The notes under the pieces are model-generated. The model made no database searches and was not told the origin of the DNA. It worked only from the letters and a program-made list of their open reading frames with translations. Of a stretch of DNA of 64,000 nt, positions 26,666 to 34,271 are shown in pieces. The position numbers were made by a program, and so were the translations under genes. How positions within the stretch are numbered: position 1 is the first letter of the stretch; each line of letters starts with the position of its first letter. The stretch covers positions 22,029 to 86,028 of the forward strand of contig NZ_JAJNKE010000014.1 in the NCBI RefSeq assembly GCF_021043395.1, in the 5' to 3' direction. Origin of the DNA: Clostridium guangxiense. Its GTDB lineage: Bacteria > Bacillota > Clostridia > Clostridiales > Clostridiaceae.

Positions 26666-27580
26666 ATGAAAAAATTTCTATATTATATTATGGTTTTTAT
26701 AATTATAGTGTCATTTTCTGGTTGTAAAAATAATTCTAAAACCAATGTGAATGTACCAAAAGAAAAAAATAGTAAAAGTCAAGGTGTAAGTCTTGATATA
26801 ATGGTTACAAACAAATATCTTTATAACATAGTTAAAAGTATAACTGGCGATAAGGATAATGTTCAGTTTATGTTTAAAGATGATAATACTATAAAACAAT
26901 TTAAGTTTACAGAAGACAGTTTGAATAATGTAAGCAAATATGATTTATTTATGTATACATCAGCTGATTTTGAACCGTGGGTATCAAGTTTTCAAAATAA
27001 ACTAGATAAAAATAAGGTTGGAGCAATAGATGTTTCAAGGGGAGCTAAAATAAACTCACTTGATAAAGATGAGAAAAAAAGCGGTGAAGACATAAATAAA
27101 AACCCTTATTATTGGGGGAATTTTGATAATTATAATATAATTATTTTAAATGTAAAGAATGCACTTGAGGAGAAGGACCCAAAAAGTAGAGATTTTTATG
27201 AAAAAAATTTTAAAGAATGTGTAAAAGATGTAAAGGATATGAAGAAGGAATTTGAAACTTTACTCAAAAATCTTGATGATTATACTTTTGTTACTACACA
27301 ATACAAATTTGATTATTTTTTCAGTTATAATAACTTGAAAAATGTTAAAGTTAAAACACAAGTTAAGGGAGCTCCGGTTCAGGATATAAAGGATAAAATA
27401 AGCGATGAAACTAAGATGTGTTTTATTTATGATGATGATAAAGATTTAAATGACAATAGTGAGCTTATAAAGAAGTATTCAATGAAAACTTTAAAGTTTA
27501 ATATTTACTATGAAAATGGGAATTTGTTAGATATGATGAAAAATAATGAAGTTGCTATGAAGAAGATAATTGATAAATAA
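26666..27580 (+). CDS. Zinc/manganese-type (ZnuA-like) substrate-binding lipoprotein
   Basis: The 304-residue product has a signal peptide ending in a lipobox (SFSGC, Cys20) and looks like the metal-binding SBP_bac_9 (ZnuA/TroA) family: VTNKYLYNIVKSITGDKDNV near the start, then the YDLFMYTSADFEPWV stretch. The usual metal-binding histidines are not evident, so ligand and function are uncertain. No ABC permease or ATPase is adjacent; hemA follows after 87 bases. A GTG at 26657 is in frame but overlaps the ribosome binding site, so I start at 26666. Confidence 0.6.
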   Translation: MKKFLYYIMVFIIIVSFSGCKNNSKTNVNVPKEKNSKSQGVSLDIMVTNKYLYNIVKSITGDKDNVQFMFKDDNTIKQFKFTEDSLNNVSKYDLFMYTSADFEPWVSSFQNKLDKNKVGAIDVSRGAKINSLDKDEKKSGEDINKNPYYWGNFDNYNIIILNVKNALEEKDPKSRDFYEKNFKECVKDVKDMKKEFETLLKNLDDYTFVTTQYKFDYFFSYNNLKNVKVKTQVKGAPVQDIKDKISDETKMCFIYDDDKDLNDNSELIKKYSMKTLKFNIYYENGNLLDMMKNNEVAMKKIIDK

Positions 27581-27667
27581 GGAATAACAGCTTACTATTT
27601 AACGCGATTTTATGAATAAATTATATAAATAGAGAGGAAAACACAACTGAATTTAAGGTGAATAATT

Positions 27668-28864
27668 ATGATACAAGTTTTAGGGTTAAAAAAAGAATTG
27701 AAGATTGAAATAAGAGAAAAGTTTTCAATAATACCAAAGCATGTAGAAGAAAAAAGTATTATTTTAAATGAAGTTTGTGATGAGGTTGTTGTAATAAGTA
27801 CATGCAACAGGACAGAAATATATTTTAACAGCCTTAAAAATGAAAACGAAATAATAGACAGAATCTTTGAAAAGCTTAATTGGAACAAAAATTTTATTGA
27901 TAACTTTTTTTATTACAAAGATAATGATGCTATATGGCATTTGATGGATGTTATATGTGGGTTTGATTCCTTAATATTAGGAGAAGATCAAATATTAGGA
28001 CAAGTTAAAGATGCTTATAAGATAGCAATTAAAAATAAGACAGTTAAAAGTAATTTAAAGAAGCTTTTTCAACTTGCAGTTACTTTAGGTAAAGAGTTTA
28101 GAGATAAAACTAAGCTAAACAGGATACCAGTTTCATCTGCATCAATAGCTGTAAGTGAAGCTAGAAAAAATGAATGCAAAAGGTTCATGGTAATGGGATT
28201 TGGAAATATAGGGCAATTAGTATGCAAATATATTTTGTCAGGAAAGTTTGATGTTTTATATGTAGTTGCAAGAAATACTTCAGCAATAAATATAAAAGAC
28301 GATAGGATAAAGATAATACCATTTCATAATAGGAAGATATATTATAAAGATGTTGAATGTATGATTTCATGTACAGCGGCCCCTCATCCAGTTATATGGG
28401 AAAGAGAACTTCCTAACCAAAAATTTATAATTTTTGATTTAGCTGTTCCAAGGGATGCAGAAGATAAGCTTTATGATAATGTAAACATCAATATATTTGA
28501 TATTGATAAAATAAGCTTAATGGATAGCTATAATAAAGAAAAAAGAAAAGAAGTTATGTTTGAAAATAGAGAATTAATAGGTAAGTATGTTAAAGAATTT
28601 TTAGAGTGGGAAAAAGTACAGAAGGTTCTCGAAGATATAATAAATATAAAGCAAAAAGGGGAAAATGTATATAAAAAAAGATACCAAACCTTTAAAAATA
28701 AAAGGCAAACTAAGGATAATGAAAAATTAGCATGTACTCTCCTTAAAAGTACCTCTGATGCGTATGTAAATAAAGCCATAGAAGTGCTTAAAGAAGAACA
28801 GCTAAATGGAAATGGAGCTGAGTGCTTAAGGATAATAAGAAAGATATTTTATAAGGTTCAATAG
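27668..28864 (+). CDS. hemA: Glutamyl-tRNA reductase HemA
   Basis: HemA reduces glutamate on tRNA-Glu to glutamate-1-semialdehyde, the first step of the C5 route to tetrapyrroles. The 398-residue protein carries the catalytic cysteine in STCNRTEIYF (about 42-51), the GEDQILGQVKDAY motif, the NADPH-binding MGFGNIGQLVCKYI and a C-terminal dimerisation helix. The ATG follows aaggtgaat. It is followed after 24 bases by hemL. Confidence 0.95.
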   Translation: MIQVLGLKKELKIEIREKFSIIPKHVEEKSIILNEVCDEVVVISTCNRTEIYFNSLKNENEIIDRIFEKLNWNKNFIDNFFYYKDNDAIWHLMDVICGFDSLILGEDQILGQVKDAYKIAIKNKTVKSNLKKLFQLAVTLGKEFRDKTKLNRIPVSSASIAVSEARKNECKRFMVMGFGNIGQLVCKYILSGKFDVLYVVARNTSAINIKDDRIKIIPFHNRKIYYKDVECMISCTAAPHPVIWERELPNQKFIIFDLAVPRDAEDKLYDNVNINIFDIDKISLMDSYNKEKRKEVMFENRELIGKYVKEFLEWEKVQKVLEDIINIKQKGENVYKKRYQTFKNKRQTKDNEKLACTLLKSTSDAYVNKAIEVLKEEQLNGNGAECLRIIRKIFYKVQ

Positions 28865-28888
28865 AAAGTATTTAGGAGTGTTTGAAAG

Positions 28889-30157
28889 ATGAAAAATAAA
28901 GAAATATTTGAGGAATCTAAAAAATATATGCCTGGTGGAGTGAATAGCCCAGTAAGAGCATATACAGCATTAAACATTGATCCTCCAATAATAAAAAAGG
29001 GATATGGCTCACACTTATTTGACGAAGAAGGAAAAGAGTATATTGATTTTATTGAAGCATGGGGTCCTATGATCTTAGGACATTCCAATGAAAAGATATT
29101 AAAAGAGATAGAAGAAACTCTTAAAAGTGGAGTTGGATTTGGTGCACCTACAGAACTTGAATTAAAGCTTGCAAAATATATATGCACTACAGTTGACAAT
29201 GTTGATATGCTTAGAATGGTAAATTCAGGAACAGAAGCAACTATGAGTGCAGTTAAACTTGCAAGAGGATATACTCATAGAGACAAAATAATTAAATTTG
29301 CAGGCTGTTATCATGGTCATTTCGACGGTTTTTTAGTGGAAGCAGGCTCTGGAGTGTTAACAGAAAATATACCAGGCTCTCCTGGTGTTCCAAAGGGTAG
29401 TGTAGAAAATACTCTTATAGCTGAATATAACAATATAGAAAGTGTCAAAACTCTTTTTGAAAAGCATAAAGATGAGATAGCAGCAGTTATAATTGAGCCT
29501 GTTGCAGGAAATATGGGAGTTATACCAGGAAAAAAGGAATTCTTATTAGATATTAGAAAAATATGTACAGAAAATAGAACGATACTTATATTTGATGAGG
29601 TTATGTCTGGCTTTAGAGTTGCTTATAAAGGAGCACAAAGTTTATATAATATAAAACCTGATCTTGTTACCTTTGCCAAAATAATGGGAGGAGGACTTCC
29701 ATGTGGAGCATATGGAGGCAAAAGGGAGATAATGGAACAGCTTTCTCCTATGGGACCGGTTTATCAGGCAGGAACTATGTCTGGAAATCCAATAGTGATG
29801 GCGGCTGGATATGCGTCTTTAAAGGAGCTTAATAATAATCCAGATTACTACAGCTATATGGATAAAATGGGAGAAAAACTTCAAGCTGGAATATATGAAA
29901 TTGCACGTCAAAAGGGTATTTCTCTAGTTGTAAACAGATGTGTTAATATGATGACTGTGTTTTTTACAGAATGCAGCGAAGTCACTAGCTATGAAGAAGC
30001 AAAAAAGTCTAATACAAAAATGTTCTCAAGGTTTGCAGAGCATATGATAAAGAACGGAGTATACGTGCCTCCATCACAGTTTGAGGCTATGTTTATTGGT
30101 GTGAAGCATACAGAAGAAGACATAGAGAAGTTTTTAGAAGTTATGAAAGAAATGTAA
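28889..30157 (+). CDS. hemL: Glutamate-1-semialdehyde 2,1-aminomutase HemL
   Basis: HemL converts glutamate-1-semialdehyde to 5-aminolevulinate using pyridoxamine/pyridoxal phosphate. The 422-residue product has the N-terminal [11 protein letters not shown] signature, [22 protein letters not shown], the DEVMSGFRV aspartate, and the PLP lysine in [17 protein letters not shown]. The ATG follows taggagtg. It lies between hemA and hemB, in one operon judged by the spacings. Confidence 0.96.
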   Translation: MKNKEIFEESKKYMPGGVNSPVRAYTALNIDPPIIKKGYGSHLFDEEGKEYIDFIEAWGPMILGHSNEKILKEIEETLKSGVGFGAPTELELKLAKYICTTVDNVDMLRMVNSGTEATMSAVKLARGYTHRDKIIKFAGCYHGHFDGFLVEAGSGVLTENIPGSPGVPKGSVENTLIAEYNNIESVKTLFEKHKDEIAAVIIEPVAGNMGVIPGKKEFLLDIRKICTENRTILIFDEVMSGFRVAYKGAQSLYNIKPDLVTFAKIMGGGLPCGAYGGKREIMEQLSPMGPVYQAGTMSGNPIVMAAGYASLKELNNNPDYYSYMDKMGEKLQAGIYEIARQKGISLVVNRCVNMMTVFFTECSEVTSYEEAKKSNTKMFSRFAEHMIKNGVYVPPSQFEAMFIGVKHTEEDIEKFLEVMKEM

Positions 30158-30182
30158 TTAAACGCAATAAGAGGAGGAAAAA

Positions 30183-31148
30183 ATGTTTAGAAGACATAGA
30201 AGACTTAGAAAAAATAGTTATATAAGAGATATAGTTAGGGAAACAACCTTAAGTCCAAATGATTTTATTTATCCAATTTTTGTGGTAGAAGGACAAAATG
30301 TAAAAAAGGAGATATCATCTCTTCCTGGAAATTATCATTATTCTTTGGACAAACTAGGAGAGATAATAGGAGAAATAAAAGAAGCAGGCGTAAAGGGAGT
30401 AATTTTATTTGGAATACCTGATGAGAAGGATGAAATTGGATCTTCTGCTTTTGATGATAATGGAATAATTCAAAGAGCTATAAGAAAAATAAGAGAATTG
30501 GACAAAGATGTGTTTATAATTACTGATGTTTGCATGTGTGAATATACAAGCCATGGACATTGTGGAATAATTCACGATAAGTATGTTGATAATGATGAAA
30601 CTATAAAATATATTGCTAAAATTGCACTTTCCCATGCAAAAGCTGGAGCAGATATGGTTGCACCTTCCGATATGATGGATGGTAGAATAAATGAAATAAG
30701 AAAAACACTTGATGAAAATGGATATGAGAATATTTCAATAATGGCATATAGTGCAAAATATTGTTCTGCCTTTTATGGGCCGTTTAGAGAAGCAGCAGAT
30801 TCAGCACCTAAGTTTGGAGATAGAAAAAGTTATCAAATGGATCCAGCAAATTTTAGAGAGGCTATGCTTGAAATTGAGGATGACATAAATGAAGGTGCAG
30901 ATATAATAATGGTTAAGCCTGCACTTTCTTATCTTGATGTTATAAAGATGGCAAGAGAAAAGAATGATGTTCCAATTGCTGCTTATAGTGTAAGCGGTGA
31001 GTATGCTATGATAAAAGCTGGAGCAAAGCTTGGATATATAAATGAAAGGGCAATAGCACTTGAGTCTCTTCTATCTATAAAAAGGGCAGGAGCAGATATT
31101 ATAATAACTTATTATGCTCTTGAAGCATCAAAATGGATTAAAGAATAA
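30183..31148 (+). CDS. hemB: Porphobilinogen synthase HemB
   Basis: HemB joins two 5-aminolevulinate molecules into porphobilinogen. The 321-residue protein has the zinc-type cysteine cluster in [14 protein letters not shown] and the two Schiff-base lysines in [16 protein letters not shown] and [12 protein letters not shown]. The ATG follows aagaggagga. A terminator hairpin follows, so the operon ends here, without hemC, hemD or siroheme genes. Confidence 0.96.
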   Translation: MFRRHRRLRKNSYIRDIVRETTLSPNDFIYPIFVVEGQNVKKEISSLPGNYHYSLDKLGEIIGEIKEAGVKGVILFGIPDEKDEIGSSAFDDNGIIQRAIRKIRELDKDVFIITDVCMCEYTSHGHCGIIHDKYVDNDETIKYIAKIALSHAKAGADMVAPSDMMDGRINEIRKTLDENGYENISIMAYSAKYCSAFYGPFREAADSAPKFGDRKSYQMDPANFREAMLEIEDDINEGADIIMVKPALSYLDVIKMAREKNDVPIAAYSVSGEYAMIKAGAKLGYINERAIALESLLSIKRAGADIIITYYALEASKWIKE

Positions 31149-31158
31149 TTTTATTTTG

Positions 31159-31213
31159 GAACTTTGTTTTAAATAATTGATCTTATTTGCACTTATTTAA
31201 AACAAGGTTATTT
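31159..31213 (+). terminator. Terminator after hemB
   Basis: A near-perfect 17-bp stem, aactttgttttaaataa (31160-31176) with ttatttaaaacaaggtt (31193-31209), precedes atttttatt. Confidence 0.8.
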
Positions 31214-31219
31214 TTATTA

Positions 31220-31248
31220 TTGACTTTTTTAAAATAAAGTGATAAATT
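31220..31248 (+). promoter_or_regulatory. Sigma-A promoter upstream of the sulfur locus
   Basis: TTGACT (31220-31225) and TAAATT (31243-31248) are 17 bases apart. About 110 bases of leader follow before the YezD-like gene; I see no T-box or S-box in it. Confidence 0.6.
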
Positions 31249-31362
31249 ATATATAAGCAAAACATAATATTCATATTGAGTTACTAGGAATTCGTTTTAA
31301 AACTTTTTACCATAATAGTTAAAAGTTTTTGCAAAGATTAAAAGGATGAGAGGGTTATACGT

Positions 31363-31530
31363 ATGAAAAATAATAATGAACCCAATAAATCTCCGCATGA
31401 CAAGAATGAAGATTATGTAGAAAAAATCCAAAAACTTTTAAAGCGAATAAAATACGGTTCTATAACTTTATTTGTTCAGGATGGAATTATTACTGAAATA
31501 GTGACAAGCGAAAAAATAAAACTTAAGTAA
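31363..31530 (+). CDS. YezD-like small protein (DUF2292)
   Basis: This short gene encodes 55 residues: a charged, disordered N-terminus of about 18 residues, then a compact block VEKIQKLLKRIKYGSITLFV (19-38) followed by QDGIITEIVTSEKIKL. The pattern of a short helix, G-S-I-T strand, Q-D-G turn and E-K-I-R/K-L end matches the YezD/DUF2292 family, whose function is unknown and whose members often lie near sulfur-assimilation genes. ATG follows aaggatgagaggg. A strong hairpin separates it from the ROK gene. Confidence 0.75.
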   Translation: MKNNNEPNKSPHDKNEDYVEKIQKLLKRIKYGSITLFVQDGIITEIVTSEKIKLK

Positions 31531-31562
31531 AATATTGTAATATTGACTGACTAGAAAGACTA

Positions 31563-31690
31563 GAGGTCAAACTTTATTATACTTGATTTATAAAATGAGC
31601 AATTTTTTAAGAGGAATTGTGTCCTCTTAAAAAGTTATTATTATTTTGTAAATTAAATATATAATAGTTTGACCTTTTTTATTTTTTTAG
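31563..31690 (+). terminator. Branched terminator after the YezD-like gene
   Basis: Outer stem aggtcaaact (31564-31573) pairs with agtttgacct (31666-31675) and extends on both sides; inside is a second hairpin, aagagg/cctctt. A long T run (31675-31689) follows. It should end most YezD transcripts, or act as an attenuator before the operon. Confidence 0.75.
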
Positions 31691-31735
31691 AGTCTTTTAT
31701 CTAAGACGGTTAAAAGTTGAAGTGGAAGGATAATT

Positions 31736-32803
31736 ATGAAGTGCAGCTATGATATATTTAAAAATTTAAGTGATGGAAGTAAGATCATATTTAATTTGCT
31801 TCAAAAAAATAGGGCTATGACTAAAAGTGAAATTTTAGAAAAAACTCAAATGAAGCTAACAACTTTAAACAGATTTATGAAGCCTCTTGAGGAAAATAAA
31901 ACAATTGTTGAGTACTGCATAGGAGAATCAACTGGCGGCAGGAAACCTGTAATATATAACATTAATTTGTGTAATTTTTATGCTATAGGGATTAATGTAC
32001 AAGAAAGTTATGTAGAAGTGGCATTTACAAATTTAAGAGTTGAACTGTTACATAAAGAAAAATTTCAAATTGATAAAAGCTGCAGTTTAGATAAAATTTC
32101 TAAAAAAATATTAGAGGTAATAAACAAGGTAATTTTAGAACTTAGGTTAGATTTTTTAACGTTATTTGGAATTGGATTATCTGTTGAAAACAATAAAGCA
32201 GAAATAAAAGATGTGCTTGAAAACACATTGCGATGTCCTGTAGTTACTGAAAATGCAGTAAAAGCGGCAGCTCAAGTAGAATACTTTTATGGTTTCAAAA
32301 GTTCACTTAAAAATATTGGATATTTTGATTTGAATTCAAGGATTAAGGCAGCAATAATATTTAATGGCAAAATTTTAAACACAGCGGAGGATGAAGAAGA
32401 TCCATTTGCTCACATGATTGTCAAAATTGGTAAAGAAGAATGTGCATGTGGAAGCTTTGATTACATTGGAAACTATGTTTCAAAAGCAAGTATAGGGGAA
32501 GCTATAGAAAATAACGATGATTTATCAAAAGAGGTAATAAAAAAAGCAGCAGTTATTATTGCAATTGGAATATTAAATTACATAAGAATTTTTAATTTAA
32601 AAGCTGTAGTGTTAAGTGGTGAGGAGATGTTAGCTTCCGAATTTTTTTATAATACATGTGTTGAAACGGTATTGAAAAATTCGTTAGATAAGGAAATTAT
32701 TTTTAAAAGAGGAGGATACTTTGGACAGGATGCAAAAGCCTTGGGAGCAGCAGCAATGGTGGTTGAAAGGTATCTTGAAAATTATAATGTGGAGGAAAAA
32801 TAA
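31736..32803 (+). CDS. ROK-family transcriptional regulator of the sulfur operon
   Basis: The 355-residue protein has an N-terminal winged helix (about 15-65, KSEILEKTQMKLTTLNRFMK) and a ROK sugar-kinase-like domain. The ROK zinc motif is reduced to CACGS, and the phosphate-binding DxGGT-type motif is not conserved (YFDLNSRIKAAIIF), so it is a regulator rather than a kinase. It stops 3 bases before the sulfur-carrier ATG, so it is part of the operon. ROK regulators normally answer to sugars; a sulfur metabolite is inferred only from context. The ATG follows tggaaggataa. Confidence 0.8.
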   Translation: MKCSYDIFKNLSDGSKIIFNLLQKNRAMTKSEILEKTQMKLTTLNRFMKPLEENKTIVEYCIGESTGGRKPVIYNINLCNFYAIGINVQESYVEVAFTNLRVELLHKEKFQIDKSCSLDKISKKILEVINKVILELRLDFLTLFGIGLSVENNKAEIKDVLENTLRCPVVTENAVKAAAQVEYFYGFKSSLKNIGYFDLNSRIKAAIIFNGKILNTAEDEEDPFAHMIVKIGKEECACGSFDYIGNYVSKASIGEAIENNDDLSKEVIKKAAVIIAIGILNYIRIFNLKAVVLSGEEMLASEFFYNTCVETVLKNSLDKEIIFKRGGYFGQDAKALGAAAMVVERYLENYNVEEK

Positions 32804-32806
32804 AAG

Positions 32807-33022
32807 ATGATATTAGAAATTAATGGTTCAAAAAAAGAGGTAAAAGACAATTTAACAGTAAGTGAAATTTTAGTAGAAGAAAATGTTGAAATGCCAGACA
32901 TGGTAACTGTTCAACTCAATGGAGAATTTTTGGACAGGGAGGAGTTCTCAAAAACAACGCTTAAAGAAAATGATCAAGTAGATTTTCTATATTTCATGGG
33001 AGGTGGAAGCTTTGGATTTTAA
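32807..33022 (+). CDS. ThiS/MoaD-like sulfur carrier with C-terminal tail (HcyS-like)
   Basis: The 71-residue beta-grasp protein starts MILEINGSKKEVKDNLTVSE, like ThiS. It does not end in Gly-Gly: after the GGG at 65-67 come four more residues, SFGF. The tail would have to be removed before adenylation, and a JAMM protease is encoded two genes on. The parallel is HcyS of Wolinella and CysO of Mycobacterium, which also need tail removal. With an activating enzyme, sulfite reductase and sulfhydrylase beside it, I infer a sulfide carrier for homocysteine rather than thiazole synthesis. The Gly codons double as the next gene's ribosome binding site. Confidence 0.87.
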   Translation: MILEINGSKKEVKDNLTVSEILVEENVEMPDMVTVQLNGEFLDREEFSKTTLKENDQVDFLYFMGGGSFGF

Positions 33023-33842
33023 TGAAGAGCAGATAGAAAGATACTCTAGACATATTATTCTGGAGGAAGTCGGAGTAGAAGGACAAGAAAAATTGTTAAA
33101 ATCTAAAGTACTTGTCATAGGAACAGGAGGACTTGGAGCCCCAGCAGCTATGTATCTTGCTGCAGCAGGTATTGGGACGATCGGGCTTGTAGATGGTGAT
33201 GTTGTAGATCTTTCAAACCTTCAAAGGCAAATCATACATCAAACCAAAGATGTAGGAAAGCCAAAGGTTCAATCCGGAAAAGAAACCATTAACGAAATGA
33301 ATCCTGATGTAAATGTAATAACTTATAATGAACTGGTTACTTCAGAAAATATATTAGATATTATAGAGGATCAAGATTATGATTTTATAATTGATGGAAC
33401 AGATAATTTTGCAGCTAAATTTTTAATTAATGATGCTTGTGTTTTGGCTAAAAAGCCATTTTCTCATGCTGGAATTATAAGATTTCAAGGACAGCTCACC
33501 ACATATATACCTGATAATGGGACACCTTGCTATAGATGTATATTTCAATCTCCTCCACCTGCAGGAGTGGTTCCAACTTGTAGAGAAGCTGGTGTAATAG
33601 GAGTTATGGGTGGAATAATAGGTACGCTTCAAGCGCTTGAAGCAATAAAATATATACTTGGAGTTGGTGAAACTCTTGCAGGGTATCTTTTAACCTTTGA
33701 TGCAAAGAAGATGGAATTTAGAAAAATAAAGGTAGGAAAAAATAAAAAGTGTGGTGTTTGTGGAGAAAAGCCGACTATAAAGACACTTATAGATTATGAA
33801 AATCCTTCATGTGATTTAAAATCAGGAAAATTAAAAGGGTGA
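33012..33842 (+). CDS. ThiF/MoeB/HesA-type sulfur-carrier adenylyltransferase (HcyF-like)
   Basis: The 276-residue E1-like enzyme adenylates the carboxy end of the ThiS-like carrier so that sulfide can attack. It has the nucleotide loop GTGGLGAPAAMYLA, the DGD/R-finger segment DGDVVDLSNLQRQ, the zinc pairs CYRC and CGVC, and a cysteine in TCREAGVIG. The frame opens with GTG at 33003, but that overlaps the ribosome binding site ggaggtgg (32999-33006), so I start at TTG 33012, which overlaps the end of the carrier gene by 11 bases. Thiamine or molybdopterin roles are possible but less likely here. Confidence 0.9.
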   Translation: MDFNEEQIERYSRHIILEEVGVEGQEKLLKSKVLVIGTGGLGAPAAMYLAAAGIGTIGLVDGDVVDLSNLQRQIIHQTKDVGKPKVQSGKETINEMNPDVNVITYNELVTSENILDIIEDQDYDFIIDGTDNFAAKFLINDACVLAKKPFSHAGIIRFQGQLTTYIPDNGTPCYRCIFQSPPPAGVVPTCREAGVIGVMGGIIGTLQALEAIKYILGVGETLAGYLLTFDAKKMEFRKIKVGKNKKCGVCGEKPTIKTLIDYENPSCDLKSGKLKG

Positions 33843-33846
33843 TGAA

Positions 33847-34257
33847 ATGATTTATTTGAAAAGATTAGAATATGACTTGATTTTGAAGCAGGCAAAAGAA
33901 GAATATGATAATGAATGCTGTGGTTTTCTTGCTGGCGTTAAAAAGGGTGAGGATATATACATAAATAAGATGTACTCGCTTACCAATATTGATAACAGCA
34001 GTGAACATTTTTCAATGGATCCAAAAGAACAGTTTGAAAAGATAAGGCTTATAAGAAAAGAGAAGATGGAGCTTTTAGGAAATTATCATTCGCATCCACA
34101 TTCTCCATCAAGACCTTCGGAGGAGGATAAACGCCTTGCTTTTGATCCAAGGGTAATTTATTCGATTTTGTCGCTTCAGGATATTGAAAAGCCAGTTTTT
34201 AATATGTTTAAAATAAATAAGAATGACGTTGAAAAGCTCGATTATGAGATTATTTAA
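33847..34257 (+). CDS. JAMM/MPN+ metalloprotease (Mec/HcyD-like)
   Basis: The 136-residue protein has the full JAMM zinc motif: HSHP followed by SEED in NYHSHPHSPSRPSEEDKRL, with the upstream glutamate in NECCGFLAG. Stand-alone bacterial JAMM enzymes of this size (Mec of Mycobacterium, HcyD of Wolinella) remove the C-terminal residue of sulfur carriers and cut the carrier-amino acid adduct. That fits the tailed carrier two genes upstream. It starts 4 bases after the E1-like gene with agggtgatg as ribosome binding site, so translation is probably coupled. Confidence 0.9.
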   Translation: MIYLKRLEYDLILKQAKEEYDNECCGFLAGVKKGEDIYINKMYSLTNIDNSSEHFSMDPKEQFEKIRLIRKEKMELLGNYHSHPHSPSRPSEEDKRLAFDPRVIYSILSLQDIEKPVFNMFKINKNDVEKLDYEII

Positions 34258-34271
34258 AAGAGGTGAAAGGT

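Noticed and set aside
31563-31690. T-box or riboswitch before the ROK gene
   Set aside because: No T-box AGGGTGG-type sequence, no S-box or other known signature; the hairpin and T run fit a terminator.
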